Shown piece after piece: positions 1 through 9,539 of a stretch of 64,000 bases of DNA. The first letter of the stretch is position 1. Each line of letters starts with the position of its first letter. This DNA is from Acidobacteriota bacterium. GTDB taxonomy: Bacteria > Acidobacteriota > Thermoanaerobaculia > UBA5066 > Gp7-AA6. The notes beneath the pieces are model-generated. The model worked only from the letters and a program-made list of their open reading frames with translations. It did not search any database and was not told the DNA's origin. The stretch lies in contig DAHUXD010000060.1 in the NCBI GenBank assembly GCA_027307335.1, positions 62,001 through 126,000 of the forward strand, given 5' to 3'. Both the position numbers and the translations under genes were made by a program.

Positions 1-486
1 CGCGGCGAAGTCCATCGCGTCCTCGCGCGAGGCGATCGACCACTCGCGCCAGGGCGCGATCACCGCGAGCTCCGGGGCGAGCGCCTGGTAGGCGAGCTCG
101 AAGCGGACCTGGTCGTTCCCCTTGCCGGTGCAGCCGTGGGCGAGCGCGTCGCAGCCGGTCTCCAGCGCGACCTCGACCTGCTTGCGGGCGATCAGGGGCC
201 GCGCCGACGCGGTGCCGAGCAGGTACTCGCGTTCGTAGATGGCGCCCGAGCGCAGGACGGGAAAGAGGTAGTCGCGCGCGAACTCCTCCTTGAGGTCGAG
301 GAGCCGGAAGTCCGCCGCGCCGGTGCGGCGCGCCTTCTCCGCGAGCCCCGAGGTCTCCTCCTCCTGCCCGACGTCGGCCGCGACGGCGACGACCTCGCAG
401 CCATAGGTCTCCCGCAGCCAGGGGATGATGATCGAGGTGTCGAGGCCGCCCGAATAAGCCAGGGCGACGCGGCGAATCGTCTTCAT
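1..486 (-). CDS. argG: Argininosuccinate synthase, N-terminal part (cut by window edge)
   Basis: Joins citrulline and aspartate using ATP in the penultimate step of arginine synthesis, in the cytoplasm. Translating the minus strand from the ATG at 486-484 gives [18 protein letters not shown], the N-type ATP pyrophosphatase P-loop (AYSGGLDTS) diagnostic of the family, followed by a conserved [13 protein letters not shown] stretch near residue 120. About 162 codons are visible; the C-terminal part lies beyond base 1. The start ATG overlaps the argD stop (ATGA, 483-486), so translation is probably coupled and this is the last visible gene of an argR-C-B-D-G operon. No frameshift is visible in the part seen. 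Confidence 0.95.
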   Translation of the reverse strand, partial: MKTIRRVALAYSGGLDTSIIIPWLRETYGCEVVAVAADVGQEEETSGLAEKARRTGAADFRLLDLKEEFARDYLFPVLRSGAIYEREYLLGTASARPLIARKQVEVALETGCDALAHGCTGKGNDQVRFELAYQALAPELAVIAPWREWSIASREDAMDFAA

Positions 487-1679
487 GCGGGACGTTCCTC
501 CTTCAGGATGCGTTCGAGCTCTTCGAGAAAGGCGGACAGCGCCGCCCGCGGCACGATGTAGGGCGGCAGGAGGCGCAGGACGGTCGAGCGCGCCGTGCCG
601 ACGACGAAACCGGCGTCGAGCAGCCGGCGAGCGACGGGCGCCGCTTCCCGATCGAGCTCGATGCCCCACATGAGGCCGCGCCCCCGGATGGCGACGATCG
701 GCGGGGTCTTTCGACGGAGCCTCTCGAGGCGTCCGCCGAACCATTCCCCGAGTCGGCGGACGCGCTCGAGGAGCCCCGCTTCCTCGATCTCGTCCAGCAG
801 GGCGAGCCCGAGGCGGCACGCGATCGGGTTGCCCCCGAACGTCGAGCCGTGCTGGCCCGGGGCGATCGCGCCGTCGAACGACGGGCCGAGCAGAACGGCC
901 CCGAGCGGGAGACCCCCCCCGAGCGGCTTCGCGAGCGTCACCGCATCCGGGCGGACGCCGGAGGCCTCGAACGCGAAGAGGGTCCCCGTCCGGCCGAGAC
1001 CGCACTGCACCTCGTCGAAGACGAGCGTCGCGCCCGTCGCGTCGGCGAGCTCCCGCGCGGCCCGGAGGAACTCCGCCGAGAGCGGGACGACGCCGCCCTC
1101 GCCGAGCACCGGCTCGAGCAGGATGACGGACGTGCGCTCGGAGACGGCCGCGCGAAGGGCCGGCGCGTCGTTCGGCGGCACGAATCGCGCGCCCGGCACG
1201 AGCGGAACGAACGGCGCGCGGTACGGCGCGTGTCCCGTGACGGAGAGCGCGCCGAACGTCCGTCCGTGGAAGCTCTCCTCGAGCGCGACGACCTCGGGGC
1301 GGCCGGGGTTCTTGAGCCGCGCGAACTTCAGCGCGGCCTCGTTCGCCTCCGTGCCGCTGTTGCAGAAGAAGACCCGCGAGAGGCCCGAGGCCTTGGTCAG
1401 GCGCTCCGCCAGCATCCCCTGCGCGGGGTGGTAGTAGAGGTTCGAGACGTGCCACACGCCGGCCGCCTCGTCGCGCAGTGCGCGAACGAGACGAGGGTGC
1501 CGGTAGCCGAGCGCGTTCACGGCGATGCCCGCGAGCAGGTCCCAGTAGGTCTTCCCGTCCGCGTCCTCGAGCCGGGCGCCGCGCCCGCGCCGCGGATGGA
1601 AAGGCGTGCGGGCGTACGTGGCGGCCACGTGCGCCTTGTCGCGCGTCTCGACGGCGGCGGCGGACTCAGGCGGCGACAA
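483..1679 (-). CDS. argD: Acetylornithine aminotransferase
   Basis: PLP-dependent class III aminotransferase that converts N-acetylglutamate semialdehyde to N-acetylornithine in arginine synthesis. The 398 residues match the usual family length. Visible landmarks are the SGTEANEAA phosphate-binding loop (about 108-116), [12 protein letters not shown] with the PLP-contacting Asp222, and the Schiff-base lysine K251 in [14 protein letters not shown]. The only start in a suitable place is a TTG at 1679-1677, inside the end of argB, giving a 14-base overlap; a GTG 17 codons further in (at the HVAATYA stretch) is an alternative. The stop overlaps the argG start. A lysine-pathway or GABA aminotransferase role is possible in this fold, but the operon makes ArgD the best reading. 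Confidence 0.94.
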   Translation of the reverse strand: MSPPESAAAVETRDKAHVAATYARTPFHPRRGRGARLEDADGKTYWDLLAGIAVNALGYRHPRLVRALRDEAAGVWHVSNLYYHPAQGMLAERLTKASGLSRVFFCNSGTEANEAALKFARLKNPGRPEVVALEESFHGRTFGALSVTGHAPYRAPFVPLVPGARFVPPNDAPALRAAVSERTSVILLEPVLGEGGVVPLSAEFLRAARELADATGATLVFDEVQCGLGRTGTLFAFEASGVRPDAVTLAKPLGGGLPLGAVLLGPSFDGAIAPGQHGSTFGGNPIACRLGLALLDEIEEAGLLERVRRLGEWFGGRLERLRRKTPPIVAIRGRGLMWGIELDREAAPVARRLLDAGFVVGTARSTVLRLLPPYIVPRAALSAFLEELERILKEERPA

Positions 1680-2454
1680 GGGTCGTTCCTCCCGGGCCGC
1701 CGGCGAGCGCGGCCTCGCGCCGCGCCGGACCGGCGATGACGATCTCCCGGATGCCCGCGCGCGAGGCCGCGAGGCAGGCCGTCAGCTTCGGACGCATCCC
1801 TCCCGTGACCGCCGGCGAGTCGAGGAGGCGCCGCGCCTCGAGCGGATCGAGCCGCTCGCGGAGGCGCCCCGCGCCGTCGGCGACGCCCTCGACGTCGGTC
1901 AGGAAGACCAGGCGCCGGGCCCCGATCGCGCCGGCGAGCGCGGCGGCCGCGGCGTCCGCGTTCACGTTCAGAAGGGAGTCGTCCGGTCCCGCGGCGAGCG
2001 GGGCGACGACGGGCAGCCGCCCCTGCGAGAGCGGCCCCTCGAGCGCCCGCGGTTCGGCGGAGGTCACCGTTCCGACGAAGCCGAGGTCGACGCCGCCGAT
2101 CGGGGGGTGAAAGTCCGCCCGCAGCAGGCCCGCGTCGCCGGCACAGAGGCCGACCGCGTCGGCGCCGGCGGACCCGAGCTCCCGAACGAGGTCCGCGTTG
2201 ATCCGCCCGGCGAGGACGGCGACGACGACCTCGAGCGTGGCGCGGTCCGTGATGCGAAGACCCTCGTGCACGCGCCTCGGGATGCCGCGGGCCGCGAGCT
2301 CGGCATCGATCCGCTTGCCGCCGCCGTGGACGAGGACGAGCGGCTCGCCGCCGCGCCAGAGGCGCGCGATCGCCGCGAGGACGGCCGCGCGGCCGCCCGC
2401 GTCCTCGAGGAGGCTGCCTCCGAGCTTGACGAGCGCCGGCCCCGGCCGCGTCAC
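1666..2454 (-). CDS. argB: Acetylglutamate kinase
   Basis: Phosphorylates N-acetyl-L-glutamate, the second step of the acetylated arginine pathway. The 262-residue protein has the amino-acid-kinase fold signatures: KLGGSLL at 10-16, the glycine-rich HGGGKRID at 43-50, and the LNVNADAAAAALAGA substrate/nucleotide region followed by FLTDVEGV and a TGGMRPKL loop. I chose the GTG at 2454-2452 because it overlaps the argC stop as GTGA and begins just before the KLGGS strand. Frames reading further upstream on this strand are shadows of argC. Whether the enzyme is arginine-feedback inhibited cannot be settled by eye; the N-terminal extension typical of the sensitive hexameric forms looks short here. 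Confidence 0.94.
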   Translation of the reverse strand: MTRPGPALVKLGGSLLEDAGGRAAVLAAIARLWRGGEPLVLVHGGGKRIDAELAARGIPRRVHEGLRITDRATLEVVVAVLAGRINADLVRELGSAGADAVGLCAGDAGLLRADFHPPIGGVDLGFVGTVTSAEPRALEGPLSQGRLPVVAPLAAGPDDSLLNVNADAAAAALAGAIGARRLVFLTDVEGVADGAGRLRERLDPLEARRLLDSPAVTGGMRPKLTACLAASRAGIREIVIAGPARREAALAGGPGGTTLVAA

Positions 2455-3536
2455 GAGAGGCCCTCCGCTTCGTCGAAGCCGGACACGAGGTTGTAGTTCT
2501 GCACGGCCTGGGACGCCGCGCCCTTGAGCAGGTTGTCGAGCACGGACACGACGACGGCACGGCGGCCGGGAAGCATCGCGAAGCCGACGGCCGCGCGGGG
2601 AGTGCCGACGACGTCGTTCAGCTCGGGCAGACGGCCGGGCGTCTCGACGTCCACGAAGGGGGCCGCACCGTAGGCGGCCTCGTAGGCGGCGGCGATCTCG
2701 TCCTCGCCGACCGCTCGCGAGAACGCGACGTGAATGGTCGAGAGGATGCCGCGCACGGTCGGCAGCAGGTGCGGCACGAAGACGAACGGGGCGTCGTCGG
2801 CGAGGCCGAGCTGCTGCCGCATCTCCGGTTCGTGGCGGTGGGTGCCGGCGCCGTAGGCCTTCAGGTTTCCGGCGAGCTCGGCGAAGGAGTAGGCGAGGTC
2901 GGTCTTCTTGCCCGCGCCGGAGACGCCGCTCTTGCAGTCGCAGATCACCGGCTGCGCGCCGTCCAGGAACGGGAGGATCGGCTTCAGCGCGAGTAAGACC
3001 GACGTCGGATAGCAGCCGGGATTCGCGACGAGCCGCGCCCCCGGCAGCGCCGCCCCGTTCCATTCCGGAAGGCCGTACACCGCCTCTTCGAGCAGCGCGG
3101 GCCGGGGGTGCGGGAACCCGTACCAGGCCGGGTAGTCCGCGGCGCGGGCGAGCCGGAAGGCGCCGGAGAGGTCGACGATCGAGAGCTCCGGAGCCCAGTC
3201 GAGCAGGAGCGGCACGAGCTCGGCGGACGTCTCGTTCGGCGTCGCGAGGAAGACGGCGTCGGGACCGTCCTCGAGCAGCGCATCCACGTCGAGCGGCACC
3301 GCGGCGGGGCCCGCACGGCCGCCGAGGCTCCTGTGGAGCGCCCCGAACCGGACCGAGCTCCGGCCGCCGCTCGAGAACAGCCCGGCAATCTCCGTTCGCG
3401 GGTGGCGGGCGAGCAGCGCGACGAGCTCTGCGCCGGCGTAGCCGGTCGCGCCGACGACGCACACACGCCGCTTCAGCGACGGCACCGGAGCGGGGGACGT
3501 CGCGGCGGAGGGGGCGGAGAGCGAGGCGCCGGCCAC
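2451..3536 (-). CDS. argC: N-acetyl-gamma-glutamyl-phosphate reductase
   Basis: NADPH-dependent reductase that makes N-acetylglutamate semialdehyde from the ArgB product. The 361-residue protein has the Rossmann motif GATGYAG at 29-35 and the active-site motif NPGCYPTS with nucleophile Cys175; a late HVAFSR stretch and the LDNLLKGAASQAVQNYN ending are characteristic of the type 1 family. The assigned GTG (3536-3534) abuts the argR stop with a one-base overlap. It adds about 20 low-complexity Ala/Ser/Pro residues before the Rossmann strand, so a slightly later start is possible. It sits directly between argR and argB in the operon. Confidence 0.94.
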   Translation of the reverse strand: MAGASLSAPSAATSPAPVPSLKRRVCVVGATGYAGAELVALLARHPRTEIAGLFSSGGRSSVRFGALHRSLGGRAGPAAVPLDVDALLEDGPDAVFLATPNETSAELVPLLLDWAPELSIVDLSGAFRLARAADYPAWYGFPHPRPALLEEAVYGLPEWNGAALPGARLVANPGCYPTSVLLALKPILPFLDGAQPVICDCKSGVSGAGKKTDLAYSFAELAGNLKAYGAGTHRHEPEMRQQLGLADDAPFVFVPHLLPTVRGILSTIHVAFSRAVGEDEIAAAYEAAYGAAPFVDVETPGRLPELNDVVGTPRAAVGFAMLPGRRAVVVSVLDNLLKGAASQAVQNYNLVSGFDEAEGLS

Positions 3537-4099
3537 TACGCGCGGCGGCGCGCCGGGCCCGACGGACGGCGTCGGCCGGGGAAGCGCGCGGGCCCGGCTC
3601 CCGACCGGGACCCGATCGTCTGGCGGAAACGGGCCGCGAGCGCGCGGGCGGCGGCGGCGGATCGCGTCGCGAGGAAGATCGTGTCGTCGCCCGCCAGGGT
3701 CCCGGCGATCTCGTCCATCGAGGCGGCGTCGATCGCGAGCGCGACCGGCTGGGCGTCGGCGGGCGGCGTCCTCAGGACGACGAGCGTCCCGGCGGCGTCG
3801 GCCGAGAGGACGAAGTCGAAGACGAGGCGCTCAACGGTCTGATTCCGGCGGAGCGAGAGGGACGCCGCCTCCTTCGGGGGAGCGCTTTCCGGCGACTCGG
3901 CGGGAGCCGCGTAGCCGTCGGCGCCCTTCACCAGGCCGAGCTCCCGGATGTCGCGCGACAGCGTCGGCTGGGTGGCGGCGAGGCCGCGCGCGCGGAGGAG
4001 CCGCGCGAGCTCCTTCTGGGAGCGCACCGGCGACTCGCCGATCAGCTGCCGGATCGCCTCCCGTCGACGCCGGGCGGGTCCGGTTGAATGATCATTCAT
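3536..4099 (-). CDS. argR: Arginine repressor ArgR, first gene of the arginine operon
   Basis: Arginine-responsive DNA-binding regulator. The N-terminal winged helix shows the ArgR pattern SQKELARLLRARG..TQPTLSRDIRELGLVK (about 27-58), and the C-terminal arginine-binding/hexamerisation domain ends with GTLAGDDTIFLAT, which corresponds to the GT..G.DT signature. At 187 residues it is about 30 longer than typical ArgR, because of an Arg/Pro-rich tail after the core. That tail may be real or a late extension; it runs to the argC start. The ATG at 4099-4097 has no visible Shine-Dalgarno sequence and lies a few bases after the predicted transcription start, so the message may be leaderless. Codons 1-5 lie inside a palindromic ARG-box-like site, pointing to autoregulation of the whole operon. 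Confidence 0.93.
   Translation of the reverse strand: MNDHSTGPARRRREAIRQLIGESPVRSQKELARLLRARGLAATQPTLSRDIRELGLVKGADGYAAPAESPESAPPKEAASLSLRRNQTVERLVFDFVLSADAAGTLVVLRTPPADAQPVALAIDAASMDEIAGTLAGDDTIFLATRSAAAARALAARFRQTIGSRSGAGPARFPGRRRPSGPARRRA
4085..4098. promoter_or_regulatory. ARG-box-like operator 1 (perfect palindrome over the argR start)
   Basis: The sequence TGAATGATCATTCA is a perfect 14-bp palindrome. It matches the core of the ArgR operator known from enterobacteria (TGAAT, four bases, ATTCA). It overlaps codons 1-5 of argR. Because it is symmetric, the plus strand also starts an apparent reading frame here, which I treat as a shadow. Confidence 0.8.
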
Positions 4100-4104
4100 C
4101 GGAT

Positions 4105-4118
4105 GGGATATTTATTCA
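4105..4118. promoter_or_regulatory. ARG-box-like operator 2 (degenerate) overlapping the -10 region
   Basis: One perfect ATTCA half-site (4114-4118) faces a degenerate left half (GGGAT, 3 of 5 matches) with the same four-base spacing as operator 1. The centres of the two sites are 20 bp apart, close to the spacing of paired ARG boxes bound by one ArgR hexamer. It covers the predicted -10 element. Confidence 0.55.
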
Positions 4119-4136
4119 TCGGCGCGATCGTGTCAA
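4109..4136 (-). promoter_or_regulatory. Predicted promoter of the argRCBDG operon
   Basis: On the minus strand TTGACA (4136-4131) is a perfect -35 hexamer, separated by 16 bases from TAAATA (4114-4109), a 3-of-6 match to the -10 consensus in the only AT-rich patch nearby. Nine bases separate the -10 from the argR ATG, so transcription would start within about three bases of the start codon. Confidence 0.6.
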
Positions 4137-4257
4137 GCGGAAAGTGCGGATTCCGGGATGGGCGACGCCGGGAGCCGCGGCGGACCGCCCGACCGATTCG
4201 GCCCGGCGCCCCGCTCTTGATTCGCGCGCCGCCCTCCGCTATCCTGCGCGTCCCCGA

Positions 4258-4332
4258 GCGGGAATAGCTCAGCGGTAGAGCGCCACCTTGCCAAGGTGGA
4301 TGTCGCGGGTTCGATCCCCGTTTCCCGCTCCA
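4258..4332 (+). tRNA. tRNA-Gly (anticodon GCC)
   Basis: A complete cloverleaf is visible. The acceptor stem is GCGGGAA (4258-4264) pairing with TTCCCGC (4322-4328). The D-arm contains AGCTCAGCGGTAGAGC, the anticodon stem is CCACC/GGTGG with loop TTGCCAA (anticodon GCC at 4290-4292), and the T-arm carries GGTTCGATCC. Discriminator T4329 is followed by an encoded CCA (4330-4332). Confidence 0.97.
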
Positions 4333-4354
4333 GCTCCCCGAAGAGATGGCGCCG

Positions 4355-4594
4355 CTAGGATCGAAGTCCCGGCGGTCGGCCTCGCCAGGCCGGACCCTTC
4401 CATTCCTCCGGCGTGAGACGCTTCCACCGTCCATCCTGGTAACGCGAGACCTCGACGATCGAGCCGAGCGCCGGCCGCACCGCCTCGCAGCGGGGGCATT
4501 TGAACTTGTACCGGCTGACGCTCGGGGGCGAAGCCGGTTCCCACAGCACGCGGAGAGCGGTGCCGCAGACGCATCGAACGTCGGTGAGACCCAA
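4355..4594 (-). CDS. Small hypothetical zinc-ribbon-like protein
   Basis: An open frame of about 79 codons between tRNA-Gly and the NTF2-like gene. It contains RCVCG near the start and KCPRCEA about 30 residues later, a CxC plus CxxC arrangement that could hold one zinc ion, followed by a strand-rich tail with SIVEVSRYQDGRWKRLTPEEW. The only start codon in frame near the cysteine pair is TTG (4594-4592), and no good ribosome-binding site precedes it, so the start is weak. Function unknown. It could also be the 3' remnant of a longer gene. Confidence 0.45.
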   Translation of the reverse strand: MGLTDVRCVCGTALRVLWEPASPPSVSRYKFKCPRCEAVRPALGSIVEVSRYQDGRWKRLTPEEWKGPAWRGRPPGLRS

Positions 4595-4619
4595 TGGTTG
4601 TTTCAGAGAGACGCCAGTA

Positions 4620-4641
4620 TACCTGTACCCGGGGACAGGTA
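4620..4641. terminator. 22-bp near-perfect palindrome after the NTF2-like gene
   Basis: TACCTGT (4620-4626) and ACAGGTA (4635-4641) are 7-bp inverted arms around a CCCGGG core, so nearly the whole 22 bp is symmetric. It lies 12 bp past the stop of the minus-strand gene 4654-5079 and before the zinc-ribbon frame. There is no T-run, so it may be a protein-binding site rather than an intrinsic terminator. Confidence 0.4.
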
Positions 4642-4653
4642 GAGCGGGAACGT

Positions 4654-5079
4654 TTACTTCGGCGTGTCCTGCGCGGCGACGATCTGCCACCGGCCCTGGC
4701 GCCGGATCCAGGTGTCGGTCCAGATCGCCGCGCCCTTGGCGCCGTCGGTCATCTCCCAGGAGTCCGTTCCCCGCGCGACGGCGGCGTCGCCGTAGACCCG
4801 CACGGTGATGTCGCCGGCGACGAGCGACTGGTATCGGCCCTTGCTGTCCCGGATGTCCTGGATCGCTCGCGCCTTCTCGTATCGGACGCCCTTCGACGTG
4901 ACGCCGACGAAGTCGTCCGCGATGAAGCGCTCCGCGGCGCCCGGCACGCCCTGCACGAAGCAGTCGGCCCATGCGCGCTCCAGGCCGGCGATCTGGGCGG
5001 CCGGATCGGACGGCTCGGGATCGGCTCCGGGCCCGATCGCGGCGAGGCTGACGAGGAGGGCGGCGAGGATCGGCGTCAT
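4654..5079 (-). CDS. Exported NTF2-like (DUF4440/SnoaL-type) protein
   Basis: A 141-residue protein beginning with a short hydrophobic signal (MTPILAALLVSLAAIG) and continuing with a cone-shaped NTF2-like domain: AQIAGLERAWADCFVQG, then FIADDFVGVTSKG, then SDWIR-type strands with a final WQIVAAQDTPK. This pattern fits DUF4440, small proteins of mostly unknown function that bind hydrophobic ligands or act as steroid-isomerase-like enzymes. The ATG at 5079-5077 has GGGAG about eight bases upstream; longer frames upstream lack any such signal. It is divergent from the lipoprotein gene at 5140. Confidence 0.75.
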   Translation of the reverse strand: MTPILAALLVSLAAIGPGADPEPSDPAAQIAGLERAWADCFVQGVPGAAERFIADDFVGVTSKGVRYEKARAIQDIRDSKGRYQSLVAGDITVRVYGDAAVARGTDSWEMTDGAKGAAIWTDTWIRRQGRWQIVAAQDTPK

Positions 5080-5139
5080 GGGACGACTCCCTTCATCGGC
5101 TCCGCGAGGGACGGCATCATATACAGGGGACGCCGGCGC

Positions 5140-5631
5140 ATGAATCGAACCTCTTCCCGCATCCGTCGCGCGCGCGCGGGCGCGCCGCTGCTGCTCGCCC
5201 TGACGTGCGCGTGCGGCGTTCGTCACTCGAAACCGCAGATCCTCTCGGGCCGCGACTTCCCGTGCCGTTCGGCGATCGGCCTCGAGGGCGAGCCCTCACC
5301 GGACGAGGTGGTCCGTTTGATCGGCGCCCCGCTCGAGCGCAGGGCGGTCGAGGGGGGAGAGGTCTTCCGGTATTCGGTGCGCGGAAAGTACGGCGATCAC
5401 GTCAAGCTGTTCGGCCTGATCCCGGTCTCCGAGCCTCACTACTTCTGGAGTTGCGACGTTCGACTCGAATTCCGCGGCGGACACCTGTACTCGGTCACCC
5501 ATTCCAGGGAGAGCCGGGGTGCGGACGGGGACGAAAAGGACGGACCGAGCACCAGGCGGGTTCGATCGGCGGATGAGGCCGACGGGAGAGACTCGGGGCC
5601 GTCCCCGACCAATCGTGTCAACGGCCGGTGA
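5140..5631 (+). CDS. Probable lipoprotein, SmpA/BamE-like
   Basis: A 163-residue protein with an Arg-rich start, a hydrophobic segment and a candidate lipobox around LALTCAC (about 20-26), so probably attached to a membrane after export. The core reads GEPSPDEVVRLIGAPLERR, then YSVRGKYGDHVKLFG and a run of short strands. This resembles the small SmpA/OmlA (BamE) fold, in which a helix-helix-LG.P motif precedes a beta sheet. The last 40 residues are charged and look disordered. Start ATG at 5140. Role in outer-membrane assembly is inference only. Confidence 0.6.
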   Translation: MNRTSSRIRRARAGAPLLLALTCACGVRHSKPQILSGRDFPCRSAIGLEGEPSPDEVVRLIGAPLERRAVEGGEVFRYSVRGKYGDHVKLFGLIPVSEPHYFWSCDVRLEFRGGHLYSVTHSRESRGADGDEKDGPSTRRVRSADEADGRDSGPSPTNRVNGR

Positions 5632-5732
5632 ATCCCGCCCCGGGCGGTGGCACGACGCGTGCAGCCCCGACTTCGAGGCTGCGGCCACGCTCCGAATGAC
5701 GCGATGCGTGGGCTTCGGCCAGGACGGTTGTC

Positions 5733-6050
5733 ATGCAGTGGACGAATTCCCCTGCCCCGGTTGCGAATCCTTTCCGCGCGGCCAGCCGCTCGACGGTCCG
5801 GCGGGAGATCGGCGCGCCGCCCGGGGCGTCGGGAGTCGTCGTCGCCGAGATCGCTCCGGATTCGCCGCTGTCGGATCAGGGCGTGTCTGCCGGCGACCTC
5901 ATCACCGAGGTCAACGGGGTGGCCGTTCACAGCGCCGCCGAGCTCGAATCCGAGCTCTCGAAGGTCGGGAAGGGCGAGTACGTTTGGCTGTACGTGCGCC
6001 GCTTCCAGCCTCAGGAGGTCTCGCGATACGTGGTCGTCCAGCTCGGCTGA
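5733..6050 (+). pseudogene. Orphan PDZ domain, probably the C-terminal remnant of an HtrA/Do protease
   Basis: A 105-codon frame whose residues 25-105 form one PDZ domain: GVVVAEIAPDSPLSDQGV, then GDLITEVNGVAV, then a final WLYVRR...RYVVVQL. This is the usual last PDZ of Do/DegQ-type serine proteases, including the closing strand. No protease domain, first PDZ or signal peptide is visible upstream in any frame, and the 25 residues before the domain look random. It could be translated from the ATG at 5733, but the simplest reading is a decayed 3' end. Confidence 0.6.
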
Positions 6051-6110
6051 GAGGTAGACCGATCCGCGCCGGCGCCCCGGCCCCGGATAGAGTCCGGCAG
6101 TGGTCCGGCC

Positions 6111-7982
<1,872 letters not shown>

Positions 7983-7983
<1 letters not shown>

Positions 7984-8195
7984 GTGCGCCGAGCCTCGTC
8001 GACTGCGGCGACGACCGCGCGAGCAAGCGCCTCGCCGCGAAGCTGATCGAAGACGTCGGGTTCGATCCGGTCGACGTCGGGCCGCTGCGGATGGCGCGAT
8101 ACACCGAGCCGTTCGCGCTCGTGGTCGCCGGGCTCGCGTACGGAGGGAAGCGGGGACCCGAGGTCGCCTATCGGTTCGAGCGATTCCGCGGCTAG
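7983..8195 (+). pseudogene. C-terminal remnant of an F420/NADP-type dinucleotide-binding reductase
   Basis: Immediately after the reductase stop, one frame reads CGDDRASKRLAAKLIEDVG, then FDPVDVGPLRMARYTEPFA and ends at TAG (8193-8195). This is the recognisable end of the F420-dependent NADP oxidoreductase-like family (a D.-.A...V..L..-.GF.PVD.GPL..AR..EP pattern). No Rossmann start (GxGxxG) and no start codon precede it, so about 150 N-terminal residues are missing. I read it as a gene remnant. Confidence 0.65.
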
Positions 8196-8335
8196 CGACC
8201 GGGGAAACATCGCCGAGCCGAGATTTCCCCGGCGCCTTCACGCCGTCTTCACGTCACGTGGGATACGAACGGCGCGAAAGTTGCAGGGCGCTCGAGCCAG
8301 CCCATCGTTCCTTCCCATCCCCCGAGGAGGTTGTC

Positions 8336-9367
8336 ATGTCGACCACCGTCGCCACCGCCACGATGATACTGGCCCGCGTTCCCAGACCCGGAGCCGACTT
8401 CGAACTCGTCGAAGCGGAGATTCCCGCGCCCGGCCCGGGAGAGGTGCGCATCCGCGTCCGCGCGTGCGGCGTCTGTCACAGCGACGTGCTGACCAAGGAG
8501 GGCTCGCTGCCCTGGATCCAATATCCCCGGGTTCCTGGCCACGAGGTTGCCGGCGTCGTCAACGCCCTCGGGCCGGGAGTCGCGCCATGGAAGGAGGGGC
8601 AGCGCGTCGGCGTCGGCTGGCACGGCGGACACGACGGGACGTGCCGCGAGTGCCGGAGGGGGGACTTCCGCAATTGCCGGAACCAGAAGATCACCGGGAT
8701 CAGCTATGACGGCGGGTACCAGCAATACATGGTGGCGCCGGCGGAGGCACTGGTGTCGATACCGGACGGCCTCGACGACGTCGATGCCGCGCCGTTGCTC
8801 GATGCCGGCGTCACGACCTTCAACGCGCTGAGACGCAGCGGCGCCATGCCGGGCGACCTGGTGGCGGTGCAGGGCCTCGGGGGCCTCGGCCACCTGGGCA
8901 TCCAGTTCGCGAGCAAGTTCGGTTACGAGGTCGCCGCGATCGGCCGGGGGTCCGACAAGGAGACATTCGCACGGCAGCTCGGAGCGAACGTCTACATCGA
9001 CGGCGCGGCGACGAGCGCCGTCGAGGAGCTGCAGAAGCGAGGCGGCGCCCGTGTCATCCTCGCGACGGCGCCGAGCTCGAAGTCGATGACGGAGCTGATC
9101 GACGGCCTCGGGCCGAACGGCAGACTGATGGTGGTCGGAGCGGACTTCGCTCCCATCGAGGTCACTCCGGCTCAGCTCATCTTCGGGAGCCGGTCGGTCC
9201 AGGGCTCGGCGTCCGGAACTCCGGCGGACTCGGAGGACACGCTGCGCTTCGCCATGTGGAGTGGCGTGCGGCCGATGGTGGAGACCTATCCGCTCGAGAA
9301 GGCGGCGGAGGGGTATGCCCGCATGCTGAGCGGACGAGCGCGGTTCCGGGTGGTGCTCACGATGTGA
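8336..9367 (+). CDS. Zinc-dependent alcohol dehydrogenase (MDR family)
   Basis: A 343-residue medium-chain dehydrogenase oxidising alcohols with NAD(P)+. The catalytic zinc site shows CGVCHSD and GHEVAG, and the cofactor-binding loop is GLGGLGHLGIQFA. In the structural zinc lobe the series reads GGHDGTCRECRRGDFRNC: the position normally held by the first of four cysteines appears to be Asp, leaving three Cys. The ATG at 8336 is preceded by a strong AGGAGG six bases upstream, which rules out the longer frame beginning at 8258. It is followed by two gene remnants, so its original operon partners may be lost. Confidence 0.92.
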   Translation: MSTTVATATMILARVPRPGADFELVEAEIPAPGPGEVRIRVRACGVCHSDVLTKEGSLPWIQYPRVPGHEVAGVVNALGPGVAPWKEGQRVGVGWHGGHDGTCRECRRGDFRNCRNQKITGISYDGGYQQYMVAPAEALVSIPDGLDDVDAAPLLDAGVTTFNALRRSGAMPGDLVAVQGLGGLGHLGIQFASKFGYEVAAIGRGSDKETFARQLGANVYIDGAATSAVEELQKRGGARVILATAPSSKSMTELIDGLGPNGRLMVVGADFAPIEVTPAQLIFGSRSVQGSASGTPADSEDTLRFAMWSGVRPMVETYPLEKAAEGYARMLSGRARFRVVLTM

Positions 9368-9399
9368 GGTCGGGAGCTCATCGGAAGGGGGAACCATGA

Positions 9400-9534
9400 G
9401 ATCGATTCGGAGTCTCATTCGTCCCCGCCGGAGCGATCCACACGGCGAAGAACGTCGGGACCGTCAGCGGGGAGGAGGGGCTCGGTACGAGCATCGTCGA
9501 GAAAAGCAAGCCGCTCGTCAAGATCATGAACTGA
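9400..9534 (+). pseudogene. C-terminal remnant of a cupin-domain protein
   Basis: A 44-codon open stretch that follows an in-frame stop and has no usable start. It reads SFVPAGAIHTAKNVG and ends GTSIVEKSKPLVKIMN before TGA (9532-9534). The PAG.-H...N-G and VEK.KPL patterns are those of the second cupin motif and C-terminus of small quercetinase-like cupins. The first motif is absent. It is too short to be functional and is read as a gene remnant. Confidence 0.6.
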
Positions 9535-9539
9535 ATCGG

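Noticed and set aside
4084-4278. Plus-strand frame starting MNDHSSDG at the ARG box
   Set aside because: It starts with the same codons as argR only because the operator is a perfect palindrome; the rest is Arg-rich and overlaps the tRNA.
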